A stretch of DNA of 64,000 nt from Pseudomonadota bacterium (lineage in GTDB: Bacteria; Myxococcota_A; UBA796; CAJQPC01), in the NCBI GenBank assembly GCA_024228935.1, contig JAAESX010000309.1, positions 124,001-188,000 on the forward strand, given 5' to 3'. Position 1 is the first letter of the stretch; each line of letters opens with the position of its first letter. The notes beneath the pieces are model-generated. The model did not search any database. It had not been told where the DNA came from and saw nothing but the letters and a program-made list of their open reading frames with translations. The position numbers were made by a program, and so were the translations under genes. Below are positions 1-7,956 of the stretch, in pieces.

Positions 1-579
1 CGCAGGGTGCTTCGTCAGCCAGAACTCGACCTCGGACCCGTCGTCGTAGGTGAACCGCCATTTGTTGCGGGTGTTCACCTTCCACTTCTTGCCATCGGTG
101 GTGATGGCGGTCGAGGGCGTGCGCAGCTCGCAGGTGTACATCCAAGGGGAGTACGAGCTGCTGTAGGTGCAGTCGGTCGACGACGCGACGCTTCCGGGCG
201 CGATGGTGATGCTCTTGATCTCGTTCCAGGTGACGTCACGGAGCGTGCCGTTGCCCTCGAGCTCGATGGTGAGCTTGGCGGCGCTGTCGTCCCAGCCTTC
301 CTCGCCGTACCAGTCGGTGCTGCGCTCGATCCGCTTGATGTGGCCCGAGCTGGACGCGCCGCCGCCGAAGGTGACGGTCAGGCTGACGTCGGCGTTGTCC
401 GTGGGGGGCTCGGGCTCGGGCGGCGGGGCCGGCTCGGGCTCGGGCTCGGGCTCGGGCTCCGGCTCCGCGACGGGCTCGGGAGCCTCGGCGGTGGCGGCCT
501 CGTCTGCGGCGGCCTCGGGCGGCTTCTTCTCGCCGCAAGCGACGAGGGACACGAGAACTGCGGTGGCGATGAGACGCAT
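1..579 (-). CDS. Glu-Pro-rich lipoprotein, C-terminus off the window edge
   Basis: The reading frame is open from the ATG at 579 to base 1, giving 193 codons with the 3' end missing. An AGGAG Shine-Dalgarno sits just upstream. The N-terminus MRLIATAVLVSLVAC is a conventional type II signal peptide with lipobox Cys at residue 15, so the protein should be lipid-anchored. A Glu/Ala/Pro-rich linker follows, with an alternating Glu-Pro stretch of about 20 residues that probably spans periplasm or cell wall. The C-terminal part is beta-rich, with Trp and Cys residues, and I do not recognise it. It is divergent from the secreted protein starting at 677. Function is unknown. Confidence 0.8.
   Translation of the reverse strand, partial: MRLIATAVLVSLVACGEKKPPEAAADEAATAEAPEPVAEPEPEPEPEPEPAPPPEPEPPTDNADVSLTVTFGGGASSSGHIKRIERSTDWYGEEGWDDSAAKLTIELEGNGTLRDVTWNEIKSITIAPGSVASSTDCTYSSSYSPWMYTCELRTPSTAITTDGKKWKVNTRNKWRFTYDDGSEVEFWLTKHPA
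431..466 (+). repeat. Six tandem copies of a 6-bp unit inside the lipoprotein gene
   Basis: The unit GGCTCG, with GGCTCC in the last two copies, repeats six times. On the minus strand it encodes the Glu-Pro repeat linker of the lipoprotein. Such short coding repeats can change copy number by slippage, which would alter linker length without breaking frame. Confidence 0.8.
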
Positions 580-648
580 GGGGACTCCTCCGGGTGCCGA
601 GACTACCGACACACAACACGGCTGAAAGGTCCACCTATCCGTCCCGCC

Positions 649-664
649 CAGCCTTTCAAGGCTG
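649..664. promoter_or_regulatory. Imperfect palindrome between divergent genes
   Basis: CAGCCTTTCAAGGCTG matches its own reverse complement at 14 of 16 positions. It lies in the 97-bp gap between the divergent genes starting at 579 and 677, so an operator is possible. A TAGACT hexamer at 665-670 is placed so that the gene at 677, which has no visible Shine-Dalgarno, could have a very short leader or none. This is inference. Confidence 0.3.
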
Positions 665-676
665 TAGACTCTTGAC

Positions 677-1537
677 ATGTCGATACTTCTGCCGTTTGTC
701 GTGTCCGTCGCCCATGCCGTCGAGTTCGAGGTTGGCGCTGGCGCGGAGCTCGTGGCCTACACGGCGCCCGACGTGATGGAGCTCGATCTGCGCCAGGCCG
801 AGATCGGCGGGTACCTGGACTTCGAGGTGGCCGCCCTGCGCGCGGACTTCGAGGTCAACGGCCTCCAGCGCACCCTGGCGCCCGAGTGGGCCGCCGTCGT
901 CGCCGATGCCGGCCAGTGGGAGCTCGGGGTCGGGTTCCAGCCGCTGCCCGCGGGCACCGAGCACACGGACGCCTGGCGAAACCCGTTCATCGTCCCGTCG
1001 CTGGGGATGAACCACCATCCCGGCGGTATCCTGGGCCTTCGGGCCAACCGCCACATGGACGCGCCGGTCGTCCCGTCGCTGTGGGGTGGCGTGCGCAGCG
1101 GCATCGGCCAGACCATCGGCGACCCGCTCATCGGCGGCGGCGTCCAGGTCGGCGACGTCGACGCGATCCACGGCCGCGTCAGCCTGAATGCGCTCCCGAC
1201 GGTCTGGGCGTTCACGACCCACGCGGCGATCGTGGTGCCCGTCGGCGAGGTGGCCACGCTCGGCGCCGACGGACACGGTGGGTTCGAGGCCAACAAGAAG
1301 GGCGGCGCTTTGGGTGCGTACGTCGTGTTGCTGCCCGAGAAGATCGTGTCGCCGGTCGCGCGAGCCGGCTGGACGTCCGGGCAGCTCGTGGCCGTCGACG
1401 CGGGCATCCTGTCGCAGCCCCACGAGAGCTTCCGCGTGCTCGCCACCGGCCGGGTCGAGGGCCAGGAGTGGGGGATCTACGCCAGCGTCGCGCTGTTCGA
1501 CGAGCGCGAGCAGCCGGACCTATGGGCTCTCCGCTGA
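677..1537 (+). CDS. Secreted hypothetical protein, possibly outer-membrane
   Basis: A 286-residue protein starting MSILLPFVVSVAHA, a short signal peptide with an Ala-x-Ala type cleavage site and no basic residue. The mature part is rich in alternating hydrophobic and polar residues and Gly, as in periplasmic or outer-membrane beta proteins. No family was recognised. The 3' end overlaps the convergent membrane-protein gene by 18 bp (1520-1537). No clear Shine-Dalgarno precedes the ATG. The coding call is supported by length and by the signal sequence. Confidence 0.7.
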   Translation: MSILLPFVVSVAHAVEFEVGAGAELVAYTAPDVMELDLRQAEIGGYLDFEVAALRADFEVNGLQRTLAPEWAAVVADAGQWELGVGFQPLPAGTEHTDAWRNPFIVPSLGMNHHPGGILGLRANRHMDAPVVPSLWGGVRSGIGQTIGDPLIGGGVQVGDVDAIHGRVSLNALPTVWAFTTHAAIVVPVGEVATLGADGHGGFEANKKGGALGAYVVLLPEKIVSPVARAGWTSGQLVAVDAGILSQPHESFRVLATGRVEGQEWGIYASVALFDEREQPDLWALR

Positions 1538-2566
1538 TGAGTCCTTCGCGCCGCCCATCAAGGGCAGCGCCAGCGCCCCGACCACCAGGAGCAGGAGCTG
1601 CTGGACCCGGACCATCAGCGTGATGGCGACGGCGTCGGGCAGCTCGACGCCCGTGGTCACCGAGTAGAAGGCCAGGAACAGGGCGTCCCAGCCGAGCTGT
1701 CCGCCGGGAAACGCGATGAGCATGACGATGCCGGCCGTGGCCGCGCAGTACGTGAACAGGGCCCCCGCGATGTCGGGGTCGCTTCCGATGCCCCAGGCTC
1801 CGATCAGGATGCCGGTGGTCACGCTCATGTGGGCGCACAGGGACCAGAAGACGGCCGCGGCCCACCTCTTCAGGCCCAGGTGGTGGACCGCCGCCAGAGC
1901 CTTGGCGACCCGCACGACGACCTCGTGCAGCTTGCCGAACAGCCGACGGATGCCCGCCGGGCCGGCCAGGCGACCGACCGTCGCAGCCGAGATGCGCTGC
2001 AGCACGCCCGGGTACCGGCTGATGCCGCCCAGGAAGACCGCTCCGATCAGGATGGCGAGCGCCGCGCCGCCGACCAGGCCCTCGTACTCGCCGGGGACCG
2101 GCAGGTCGGCGAGCAGGTAGACCGCGCCGGCCAGACCACCCGCGGTCGCCAGCCCGACGAAGCGCGCGTTGATGCCGCCGGCCAGCGCCGTCTCGGTCGG
2201 GACGCCGTAGCGCCGGTTCACCAGAGCGGCCGCGGCGAGCTCGCCGACGGGGCCGGGCAGGGCGTAGTTCAGCAGCAGCCCGCTCGCGACGATGCCGGCC
2301 ATGCCGGTCGTCGGCAGCTTGTCGCCCTCGGGCAGCAACGCCTTCCAGCGCAGGCCCATGAACCCGATGACGAGGCTCATCATCACCTGGGCGAGGATCA
2401 GCATCGGGATGCTGCTGCGCTCCCACAGCTCGCGGACCTGCTCCTCGGCGATGTCGCTGCGGCTCAGGGCCAGCACGGCCAGGCCGATGGCTCCCAGGGC
2501 GAGCGCGACCATGACCAGACCCCGGCGGATGGCCGCGCGGGTGTCGGGGGGCTTCGAGGCGTTCAA
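1520..2566 (-). CDS. YbhN/MprF-type (LPG synthase TM region, UPF0104) membrane protein
   Basis: A 348-residue multi-spanning membrane protein. A short basic N-terminus precedes the first membrane helix at about residues 15-33, and further helices alternate with Gly/Ala-rich loops. Around residues 88-125 is the pattern seen in the lysylphosphatidylglycerol-synthase transmembrane family (GLLLNYALPGPVGELAAAAL), and the family fold continues to the C-terminus. Homologues act as lipid or isoprenoid-lipid flippases; the soluble aminoacyl transferase domain of MprF is absent. The start is TTG, in a 4-base TTGA overlap with the stop of the response regulator, so it is translationally coupled to the two-component pair. 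Its substrate is unknown. Confidence 0.8.
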   Translation of the reverse strand: MNASKPPDTRAAIRRGLVMVALALGAIGLAVLALSRSDIAEEQVRELWERSSIPMLILAQVMMSLVIGFMGLRWKALLPEGDKLPTTGMAGIVASGLLLNYALPGPVGELAAAALVNRRYGVPTETALAGGINARFVGLATAGGLAGAVYLLADLPVPGEYEGLVGGAALAILIGAVFLGGISRYPGVLQRISAATVGRLAGPAGIRRLFGKLHEVVVRVAKALAAVHHLGLKRWAAAVFWSLCAHMSVTTGILIGAWGIGSDPDIAGALFTYCAATAGIVMLIAFPGGQLGWDALFLAFYSVTTGVELPDAVAITLMVRVQQLLLLVVGALALPLMGGAKDSSAESP

Positions 2567-3768
2567 GTGCGGTCCAGCAGCCCGTACTTGTTCAGCTTGT
2601 AGCGAAGCGTGTTCCGCTCGACGCCCAGGATGCGCGACATCTTGGTGCGGTCGCCGTCGGACTGATCGATGGCTCGGATGAGGAGCGTGCGCTCGACCTG
2701 CTCGAGGTGCCCCTGCAGCGAGAAGCCGTCGATGAGGTCGGGGAGCGACGAGGTCGACGTCTCCGGGGCGCGCGCCTGGATGTCGAATGCCGAGGTCCCG
2801 AACACCACGGCCCGCTCGGCCACCGCGGCGAGCTCACGCAGGTTCCCTGGCCACGCGTGCAAGGTCAGCGCTCGGATCTGGGTGTCCGAGGGGGCCACGA
2901 CCGGCCGGCTGAGCGCGGCGGCTCGGGCCTCGATCCACGCGCTCAGCAGGTCCGAGATGTCGTCGGGCCGCTGGCGCAGCGGGGGCACGCCCACCACCAG
3001 GACCGCCAGGTGGTAGTAGAGCTGCTGGCTCCGGGGGTCCGACTGGGCGGTCTGGGGCCAGTCCTCGGCGGCGCTGGCGATCAGACGGGGGCCGTCCGTC
3101 GGCAGGGCGTCGATGAGCTGCACCAGCTGGACCTGCTCGGTAGGATCGAGCAGATCGACGTTCGGCAGGAAGACAGTCCCGGCCGTCGCCAGGAGCTCGG
3201 GCTGGGCACGAGCGGGGTGGGACAGGACCACGAACGGGCTGTCCGGGTCGGAGCCCTCGGCGTGGAGCTGCCGCGCGAGCTGGTTCCGGCCGCTGCCGGC
3301 CTCGCCGAGGAGCAGCACGGTGGAGTCGACCGCGACGACCCCGCCGATCGCTGTGCGCAGGGTCTCGGCCGCGTTCGACGAGCCGTCCTGGATGCGGATG
3401 GTCACGCCGCCACCGGCCAGCTGGGCCAGCTTCTCGAGGATCTCGCTGGGCGCCACCGGCTTGGTGAGGAAGTCGCTCGCGCCCAGGTGCATCGCCTGGA
3501 CGGCGGTGTCGACGGTGCCGTACCCCGTCATCACGATGACCTGGGGCGGCGTCGACAGCGCGCGGGCGTGGGCGAGCACGTCCAGGCCGTCGACCGGCTC
3601 CATCTTCAGGTCGGTGAGCACGACGTCGAAGGTGCCCTCGTCGAGCGCGTCCTTGGCTTCATCGCCTCCGTACACAGCGCGGGCAGCGTGGCCGTGTCGA
3701 CGCAGGATGGTCGCCAGGCCGTCGGCCGCAGTGCGGTTGTCGTCGACGACGAGGATCGAGTGACTCAT
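2563..3768 (-). CDS. NtrC-family response regulator with degenerate AAA+ domain
   Basis: A 401-residue protein with a receiver domain (about 1-115; acidic pair D9/D10, phospho-acceptor D53, K103), an AAA+ sigma-54 activator-like domain (about 130-320) and a Fis-type helix-turn-helix (about 360-396). The receiver is intact. The AAA+ domain is not: Walker A reads GEAGSGRN (155-162), with Arg in place of the usual Lys; the Walker B region reads GTVFLPN rather than GTLFLDE; and only about 40 residues separate them, so the GAFTGA loop that contacts sigma-54 is missing. The later PPLRQRPDDI and WPGNLREL segments are kept. Inference: it binds DNA but probably acts by contact or repression rather than as an ATP-driven sigma-54 activator. 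It overlaps the kinase gene by ATGA. Confidence 0.9.
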   Translation of the reverse strand: MSHSILVVDDNRTAADGLATILRRHGHAARAVYGGDEAKDALDEGTFDVVLTDLKMEPVDGLDVLAHARALSTPPQVIVMTGYGTVDTAVQAMHLGASDFLTKPVAPSEILEKLAQLAGGGVTIRIQDGSSNAAETLRTAIGGVVAVDSTVLLLGEAGSGRNQLARQLHAEGSDPDSPFVVLSHPARAQPELLATAGTVFLPNVDLLDPTEQVQLVQLIDALPTDGPRLIASAAEDWPQTAQSDPRSQQLYYHLAVLVVGVPPLRQRPDDISDLLSAWIEARAAALSRPVVAPSDTQIRALTLHAWPGNLRELAAVAERAVVFGTSAFDIQARAPETSTSSLPDLIDGFSLQGHLEQVERTLLIRAIDQSDGDRTKMSRILGVERNTLRYKLNKYGLLDRT

Positions 3769-5093
3769 GCGCTGCTCGGGAGGCGGAGCTCGAAGCGGGC
3801 CCCGCCGAGAGGGGAAGAATGCGCGGTCAAGGTACCACCGTGCGCCTCGGCGACCTTGCGGGCCAGCGCGAGTCCCAGCCCGGTCCCCCCGTGGCGAGCG
3901 GTCCAGCCGGGCTCGAAGATCTTCTCGCGGGACGCCTCGGGCACGCCTGGGCCGTCGTCGTCGATCGTGACGAGGCAGGCGCAGTCGACGTCCTCGATGG
4001 AGATGTCCACCCGCTTGCCCCCCTGCTCGTCGAGGACCGCGACCGCGTTGTGGACCAGGTTCTCGATGGCTCGGCGAACGAGCGGACCGTCGATGAGGGC
4101 CCGCACCGGCTCGGTCCGGGTCATCCGCAGCTCGACGCCAGCGCTCGTGGCGGCCGGAGCCAGGATCCGGAGCACCCGGCGAGCGATGTCGCCGACCCTC
4201 TGCTCCCGCAGGATGAGGTGCAGCTCTCCATCCGCGGCGACGAGTCGGTGGATGACCTGCTCGATGCCCCCGAGCTCGGCCTGGATGTCTCGGAGGACCC
4301 GCGCGCGCTCCTCGGGGTCGTCGCTGTGGGCGGCGATGTCCGAGAGCATCGTGATGGACTGCAGCGGGTTGCGGACCTCGTGCGCCACGACCGCGCCCAG
4401 CTCGCGCACGATCTCCAGCCGCAGCTCGATGTCGTCGTCCCGGGCGCGGAGCGCGTCGCCCAGCTCGTCGAGGGCTTCGGCCAGGGCACTCAGCTCGGGC
4501 GAGCTCCCGCGCGGCATCGCGACCTTCTCGCCCATGGCCAGCCGACGGGCGGCGTCCTTCATCTCGTCGAGCGGCTCGAGGAGCTTCCGGACCGTACCGG
4601 CCACCACGCCTCCGGCCAGGGCGCCGAAGATCAGCGCGAAGAACAGCATCTGCCGGTTCCGACCGCTCGACCGCCAGCCCCGCGCGCTGCGGACAGCGAC
4701 GACGGTGTGGCCGCCGGCGGTCCGCGTGCAGGAGCCGTGATGCAGCGCGCCGTCCCGCTCGAGGCTCCCCAGCGCCATCGTGACTCCGGCGGGCGAGGAG
4801 CTCGGGCAGCTCGCCAGGAGCTCGGGCAGCGGCTCGCCGACCTGGGCGATGGGCTCGCCCGAGGCGTCCAGCAGGGCGGCTGAGTCGAGCCCGGCCTGGC
4901 GGACGAGGCGGGTCAGTCCAGCTTCATCGGAGACCGCGATGTCTCCGGCCAGCGCGGCCCCCACCGCTTCGGTCTGGATGGCGTGCAGCTGGGCCTGACC
5001 CTGGAGCACGAAGGGGATCTGGGCGCCGACGACCGCGACGGCGGTCAAGCCGCCAGCGAGCGCTGCGATCTGCGCTCGTGCGCTCCACGCCAA
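3765..5093 (-). CDS. Membrane-bound sensor histidine kinase
   Basis: A 442-residue kinase. The N-terminal membrane helix (about 8-30), a periplasmic sensor region of about 110 residues with two Cys (C96, C122), and a second helix (about 148-168) precede a HAMP-like linker. The dimerisation/phosphoacceptor box is AHEVRNPLQ with His at 238, followed by the N, G1 and G2 boxes (GGTGLGLALARKVAEAHGG near 410-428). The start is TTG at 5093, three bases after the upstream lipoprotein stop. The downstream overlapping regulator is the likely partner. Position at the end of the Tad cluster suggests control of the pilus or a response to its state. Confidence 0.9.
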   Translation of the reverse strand: MAWSARAQIAALAGGLTAVAVVGAQIPFVLQGQAQLHAIQTEAVGAALAGDIAVSDEAGLTRLVRQAGLDSAALLDASGEPIAQVGEPLPELLASCPSSSPAGVTMALGSLERDGALHHGSCTRTAGGHTVVAVRSARGWRSSGRNRQMLFFALIFGALAGGVVAGTVRKLLEPLDEMKDAARRLAMGEKVAMPRGSSPELSALAEALDELGDALRARDDDIELRLEIVRELGAVVAHEVRNPLQSITMLSDIAAHSDDPEERARVLRDIQAELGGIEQVIHRLVAADGELHLILREQRVGDIARRVLRILAPAATSAGVELRMTRTEPVRALIDGPLVRRAIENLVHNAVAVLDEQGGKRVDISIEDVDCACLVTIDDDGPGVPEASREKIFEPGWTARHGGTGLGLALARKVAEAHGGTLTAHSSPLGGARFELRLPSSA

Positions 5094-5096
5094 GCG

Positions 5097-5324
5097 TCAG
5101 TCGACCATGTCCAGGGTCGACTCGGCGCTCTCCTTGTCCGCTGCGGCCTCGGCTGCTCGGTACCGGATGGCGAGTCCCTCGATCCCCATCAGGGGGTAGA
5201 GCTCGTTGGCGACGCTCTCGCGCGTCAGGTCCGACTGGGCGTCGAACGCCTCGGCCGAGGCGCGTGAGTAGTCGTACTGCAGGTGCCGAGGGCTCCCGCA
5301 AGCAAGGGTGAGAGCGAGGATCAT
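5097..5324 (-). CDS. Small lipoprotein of the Tad operon
   Basis: A 75-residue protein beginning MILALTLAC, with the probable lipidated Cys at residue 9 and no basic residue before it. A strong AAGGAGG Shine-Dalgarno precedes the ATG, and the ATG overlaps the tadD stop (ATGA). The mature part of about 66 residues is charged and helical. No family was recognised. It lies between tadD and the histidine kinase, so it could be a pilotin-like partner of the secretin or a signal for the kinase; both are guesses. Confidence 0.75.
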   Translation of the reverse strand: MILALTLACGSPRHLQYDYSRASAEAFDAQSDLTRESVANELYPLMGIEGLAIRYRAAEAAADKESAESTLDMVD

Positions 5325-6082
5325 GGGGCCTCCTTGTTCGGTGACAGATCATCCAGGGCGGCGAGCGCCAGGGCGTGATCCGGGACGGTCGTCAGGGCTT
5401 CGCGGTAGCTCTGGCGTGCCTGGTCCTCGTCTCCTCGCGTCTGCTGCGCGAGGCCGAGGTTGTAGTGGGCGTTGGCCTCGAGCAGCTGCGGGTCGTTCCC
5501 GTACTGCTCCTGGAGGGCCACCCGAAAGGTGTTCAGCGCCTCGTCGTCGTTGCCGAGCGCGACGAGAGAGAACGCCAGGTTGTTCCGCGCCCGGCCATAG
5601 GTCGGGTCGAGGAGCAGGGCCTGCTGGTAGGCGTCGACGGCGTCGGCGTGCTCGTCCGAGGCGGCCAGGACGAAGCCCAGGTTCTGCCACGCCTTGGCCT
5701 GGTCCGAGCGCAGCGCGTCCTTGGGCAGCTCGCGCACGGCCAGGCGGCAGGTCGTGACGGCGTCGTCGAGCTCGCCGAGGTCCGCGTGGGCCACGCACAC
5801 GAGCGCGTTGCGGCGGCTGTTGTTCCGGTACCGGTTGTCGAGCAGCGTGATGGCGTCCCGAGGCAAGCCCTTGCAGAGCAGCGCTTCGGCGTGGAGGAGG
5901 TCGAGCTGGACGCCCTCGAGCCCATGGTCACGAGCGCCGGTCACCGAGTCGAGCGCCTTGTCGCAGTCGTTGACGTCCAGGAACGCGCGGATCAGCTCCT
6001 GGTGGACCTTCTGCGTGTCGTCGACGTTCCACGTGTCCGGAGGCGGTGTCCGGCCGGCGCAGGCGAGAAGGAGCAGGATCAC
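5321..6082 (-). CDS. tadD: TadD-like TPR lipoprotein
   Basis: A 253-residue protein beginning (GTG start) with a run of Leu and lipobox Cys at residue 8. Four or more tetratricopeptide-type repeats follow, for example AKAWQNLGFVLAASDEHADA and ARNNLAFSLVALGNDDEA. TadD proteins are TPR lipoproteins that help assemble the outer-membrane part of the Tad secretion apparatus. The GTG is fixed by a GTGA overlap with tadC, which excludes the much longer open frame upstream. It sits directly downstream of tadC, as expected for this family. Confidence 0.85.
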   Translation of the reverse strand: MILLLLACAGRTPPPDTWNVDDTQKVHQELIRAFLDVNDCDKALDSVTGARDHGLEGVQLDLLHAEALLCKGLPRDAITLLDNRYRNNSRRNALVCVAHADLGELDDAVTTCRLAVRELPKDALRSDQAKAWQNLGFVLAASDEHADAVDAYQQALLLDPTYGRARNNLAFSLVALGNDDEALNTFRVALQEQYGNDPQLLEANAHYNLGLAQQTRGDEDQARQSYREALTTVPDHALALAALDDLSPNKEAP

Positions 6083-6999
6083 TGGCCAGCCATCGCCGGG
6101 AGCAGCGTGCGGACGACGCGCACGACCGCCGGACCCAGGAGGATGGTCACGAGGCAGGGCAGCATGAAGAGGATCATGGCGACCGTGAGCTTCGGCGAGA
6201 TCTTCGCCGCCATCTCCTCGGCCCTCTGCATGCGCTTGACTCGGACCATCTCGGAGTGGACTCGGAGCGAGCGGGCCACGGGGGTACCGAAGCGCTCGGC
6301 CTGGACGAGCACGTTGACCAGCGAGGCGATCTCGGGGAGGCCGGTCCTCTGCTCCAGGTGCTGGAGCGCCTCGACGCGAGGCACGCCCGCGCTGACCTCG
6401 TTGTTCACCGACTTCATCTCGGCGCAGAGCAGGGGAGCTGCCTCCTCCATCTCGTTGGCGACGCGGCGGAACGCGGCATCGAGACCCAGACCCGCTTCGA
6501 CGGATGCGGTGAGCATGTCGAGCGCGTCCGGGAACGTCTTCATGATCGCTTCCTGGCGGTTCTCCAGGGTGTTCGTGACGTACAGCGCGGGCGCGAAGTA
6601 CCCGAAGGCACAGGCCGCGAGCGCCGCGCCGACGCCGTACAGCGTCGTCATGTCCGAGGTGAACGGGTAGCAGATCAGCGGGAACAGGACGGCCAGCGTG
6701 AAGCGCGCCGCCGAGAACATCTCGACGTTGTTCCGCTGCCGGAAGCCGGCCTGGCTGAGGCGCCTGCGAAGGGCGTTGAAGTCCTCGCTGTCCTCGGAAG
6801 GCGCGGCGACGGTGGCCACGACCTTGCTGACCGCGCTCAGTCGCTCGGGGTTGGCGGACTCGGGCTGGGTGCCGACTCCGGTCAGGTCCTGGAGGCGGTC
6901 CTGGGCGGTGCGCTGCGGATTCGCGAAGACGAAGATGCTCGCCCCCACACCGAGGACGCACAGGAACGACAGGACTCCGACGATGACGTACAGGGTCAT
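6079..6999 (-). CDS. tadC: TadC-like inner-membrane pilus assembly protein
   Basis: A 306-residue type II secretion F-domain protein. The N-terminal helix (MTLYVIVGVLSFLCVLGVG), two central helices around 95-135 and a C-terminal helix frame the cytoplasmic F domain, which has the motif MKTFPDALDMLTASVEAGLGLDAAF near 160. It forms the membrane platform with TadB that the CpaF ATPase drives. The ATG at 6999 overlaps the tadB stop (ATGA), which fixes the start. Confidence 0.92.
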   Translation of the reverse strand: MTLYVIVGVLSFLCVLGVGASIFVFANPQRTAQDRLQDLTGVGTQPESANPERLSAVSKVVATVAAPSEDSEDFNALRRRLSQAGFRQRNNVEMFSAARFTLAVLFPLICYPFTSDMTTLYGVGAALAACAFGYFAPALYVTNTLENRQEAIMKTFPDALDMLTASVEAGLGLDAAFRRVANEMEEAAPLLCAEMKSVNNEVSAGVPRVEALQHLEQRTGLPEIASLVNVLVQAERFGTPVARSLRVHSEMVRVKRMQRAEEMAAKISPKLTVAMILFMLPCLVTILLGPAVVRVVRTLLPAMAGQ

Positions 7000-7955
7000 A
7001 CGTCCACCTTCATCAGCTCGCGCATCACGAAGAACCCGAGCGTGAACCAGATGACGACGAAGCCGAGCATCAGGTTGCCGAGGGGGTCGTCGAACAGCGG
7101 GTTCAGGTACTCGGGGCGCAGCGCGTAGATGGCGCCTGTGACGAACCAGGGCAGGGCGCCCAGGATGATGGCGGAGAACTTCGCCTCGGCGGTGAGCGCC
7201 TTGACCTTGCCGTGGAAGACGAAGCGCTTCCGGATGACGTTGGCGATGCTCTCGAGAATCTCGATCAGGTTTCCACCGGTCTCGCGCTGGAGCAGCACGC
7301 TCGAGGCGAAGATCTTCAGGTCGAAGTTGGTCGGGTTCCGCTCGATGAGGCCTTGCATGCACTCGCGGAAGTCCCGGCCCAGGTTGTTCTGCTCGTAGAC
7401 GAGGCCGAACTCCATCGAGACCGGGGGCTTCATCTCCTCGGCACAGGACCGCATCGCCTCGGCGATTCCGTGTCCGGCCTGCAGGCTTCGGGCGACCAGC
7501 TCGAGGGCGTCGGGCAGCTGCTCGGTGATCTCCTGGCCGCGCTTGGTCGCCTTCGAGCGGACCATCATGATCGGGATGTAGGCGAGCAGGATCCCGCCGA
7601 GCCCGACCACCGGCGTGGTGATGACGGACAGGGCGACGATGCCGACGAGCGCGGCCACGACCATCCGGCCGACCAGAGCCTGGAACGTCATCGGGTTGCC
7701 GGCCTCGAGCAGCAGCTGGTCGAGCGACAAGGCGATGCGTCCGCCGATGTCGCCCAGGCTGTTGGGACCGTCCTTCTTCTGCTTCAGGCGGAAGAGCGAG
7801 GCGCTGTTGTCCTGCTGGAGCGTGCCTAGGCGGCGCGCGAGCTCCTTCTCTTCCTGCTGCTGGCGCGTGATCCGGTACCAGTACCAGCCCTGCATCGCGA
7901 GCATCACCGCCGCGAAGACGACGACGATCACGAAGATCATCACGAACCGGTTCAC
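6996..7955 (-). CDS. tadB: TadB-like inner-membrane pilus assembly protein
   Basis: A 319-residue type II secretion F-domain protein with an N-terminal helix (residues 4-24), a charged cytoplasmic stretch, two central helices (about 95-130), the F-domain motif EQLPDALELVARSLQAGHGIAEA, and two C-terminal helices. Start is GTG one base past the cpaF stop. Partner of TadC in the Tad pilus platform. Confidence 0.92.
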   Translation of the reverse strand: MNRFVMIFVIVVVFAAVMLAMQGWYWYRITRQQQEEKELARRLGTLQQDNSASLFRLKQKKDGPNSLGDIGGRIALSLDQLLLEAGNPMTFQALVGRMVVAALVGIVALSVITTPVVGLGGILLAYIPIMMVRSKATKRGQEITEQLPDALELVARSLQAGHGIAEAMRSCAEEMKPPVSMEFGLVYEQNNLGRDFRECMQGLIERNPTNFDLKIFASSVLLQRETGGNLIEILESIANVIRKRFVFHGKVKALTAEAKFSAIILGALPWFVTGAIYALRPEYLNPLFDDPLGNLMLGFVVIWFTLGFFVMRELMKVDV

Positions 7956-7956
7956 G

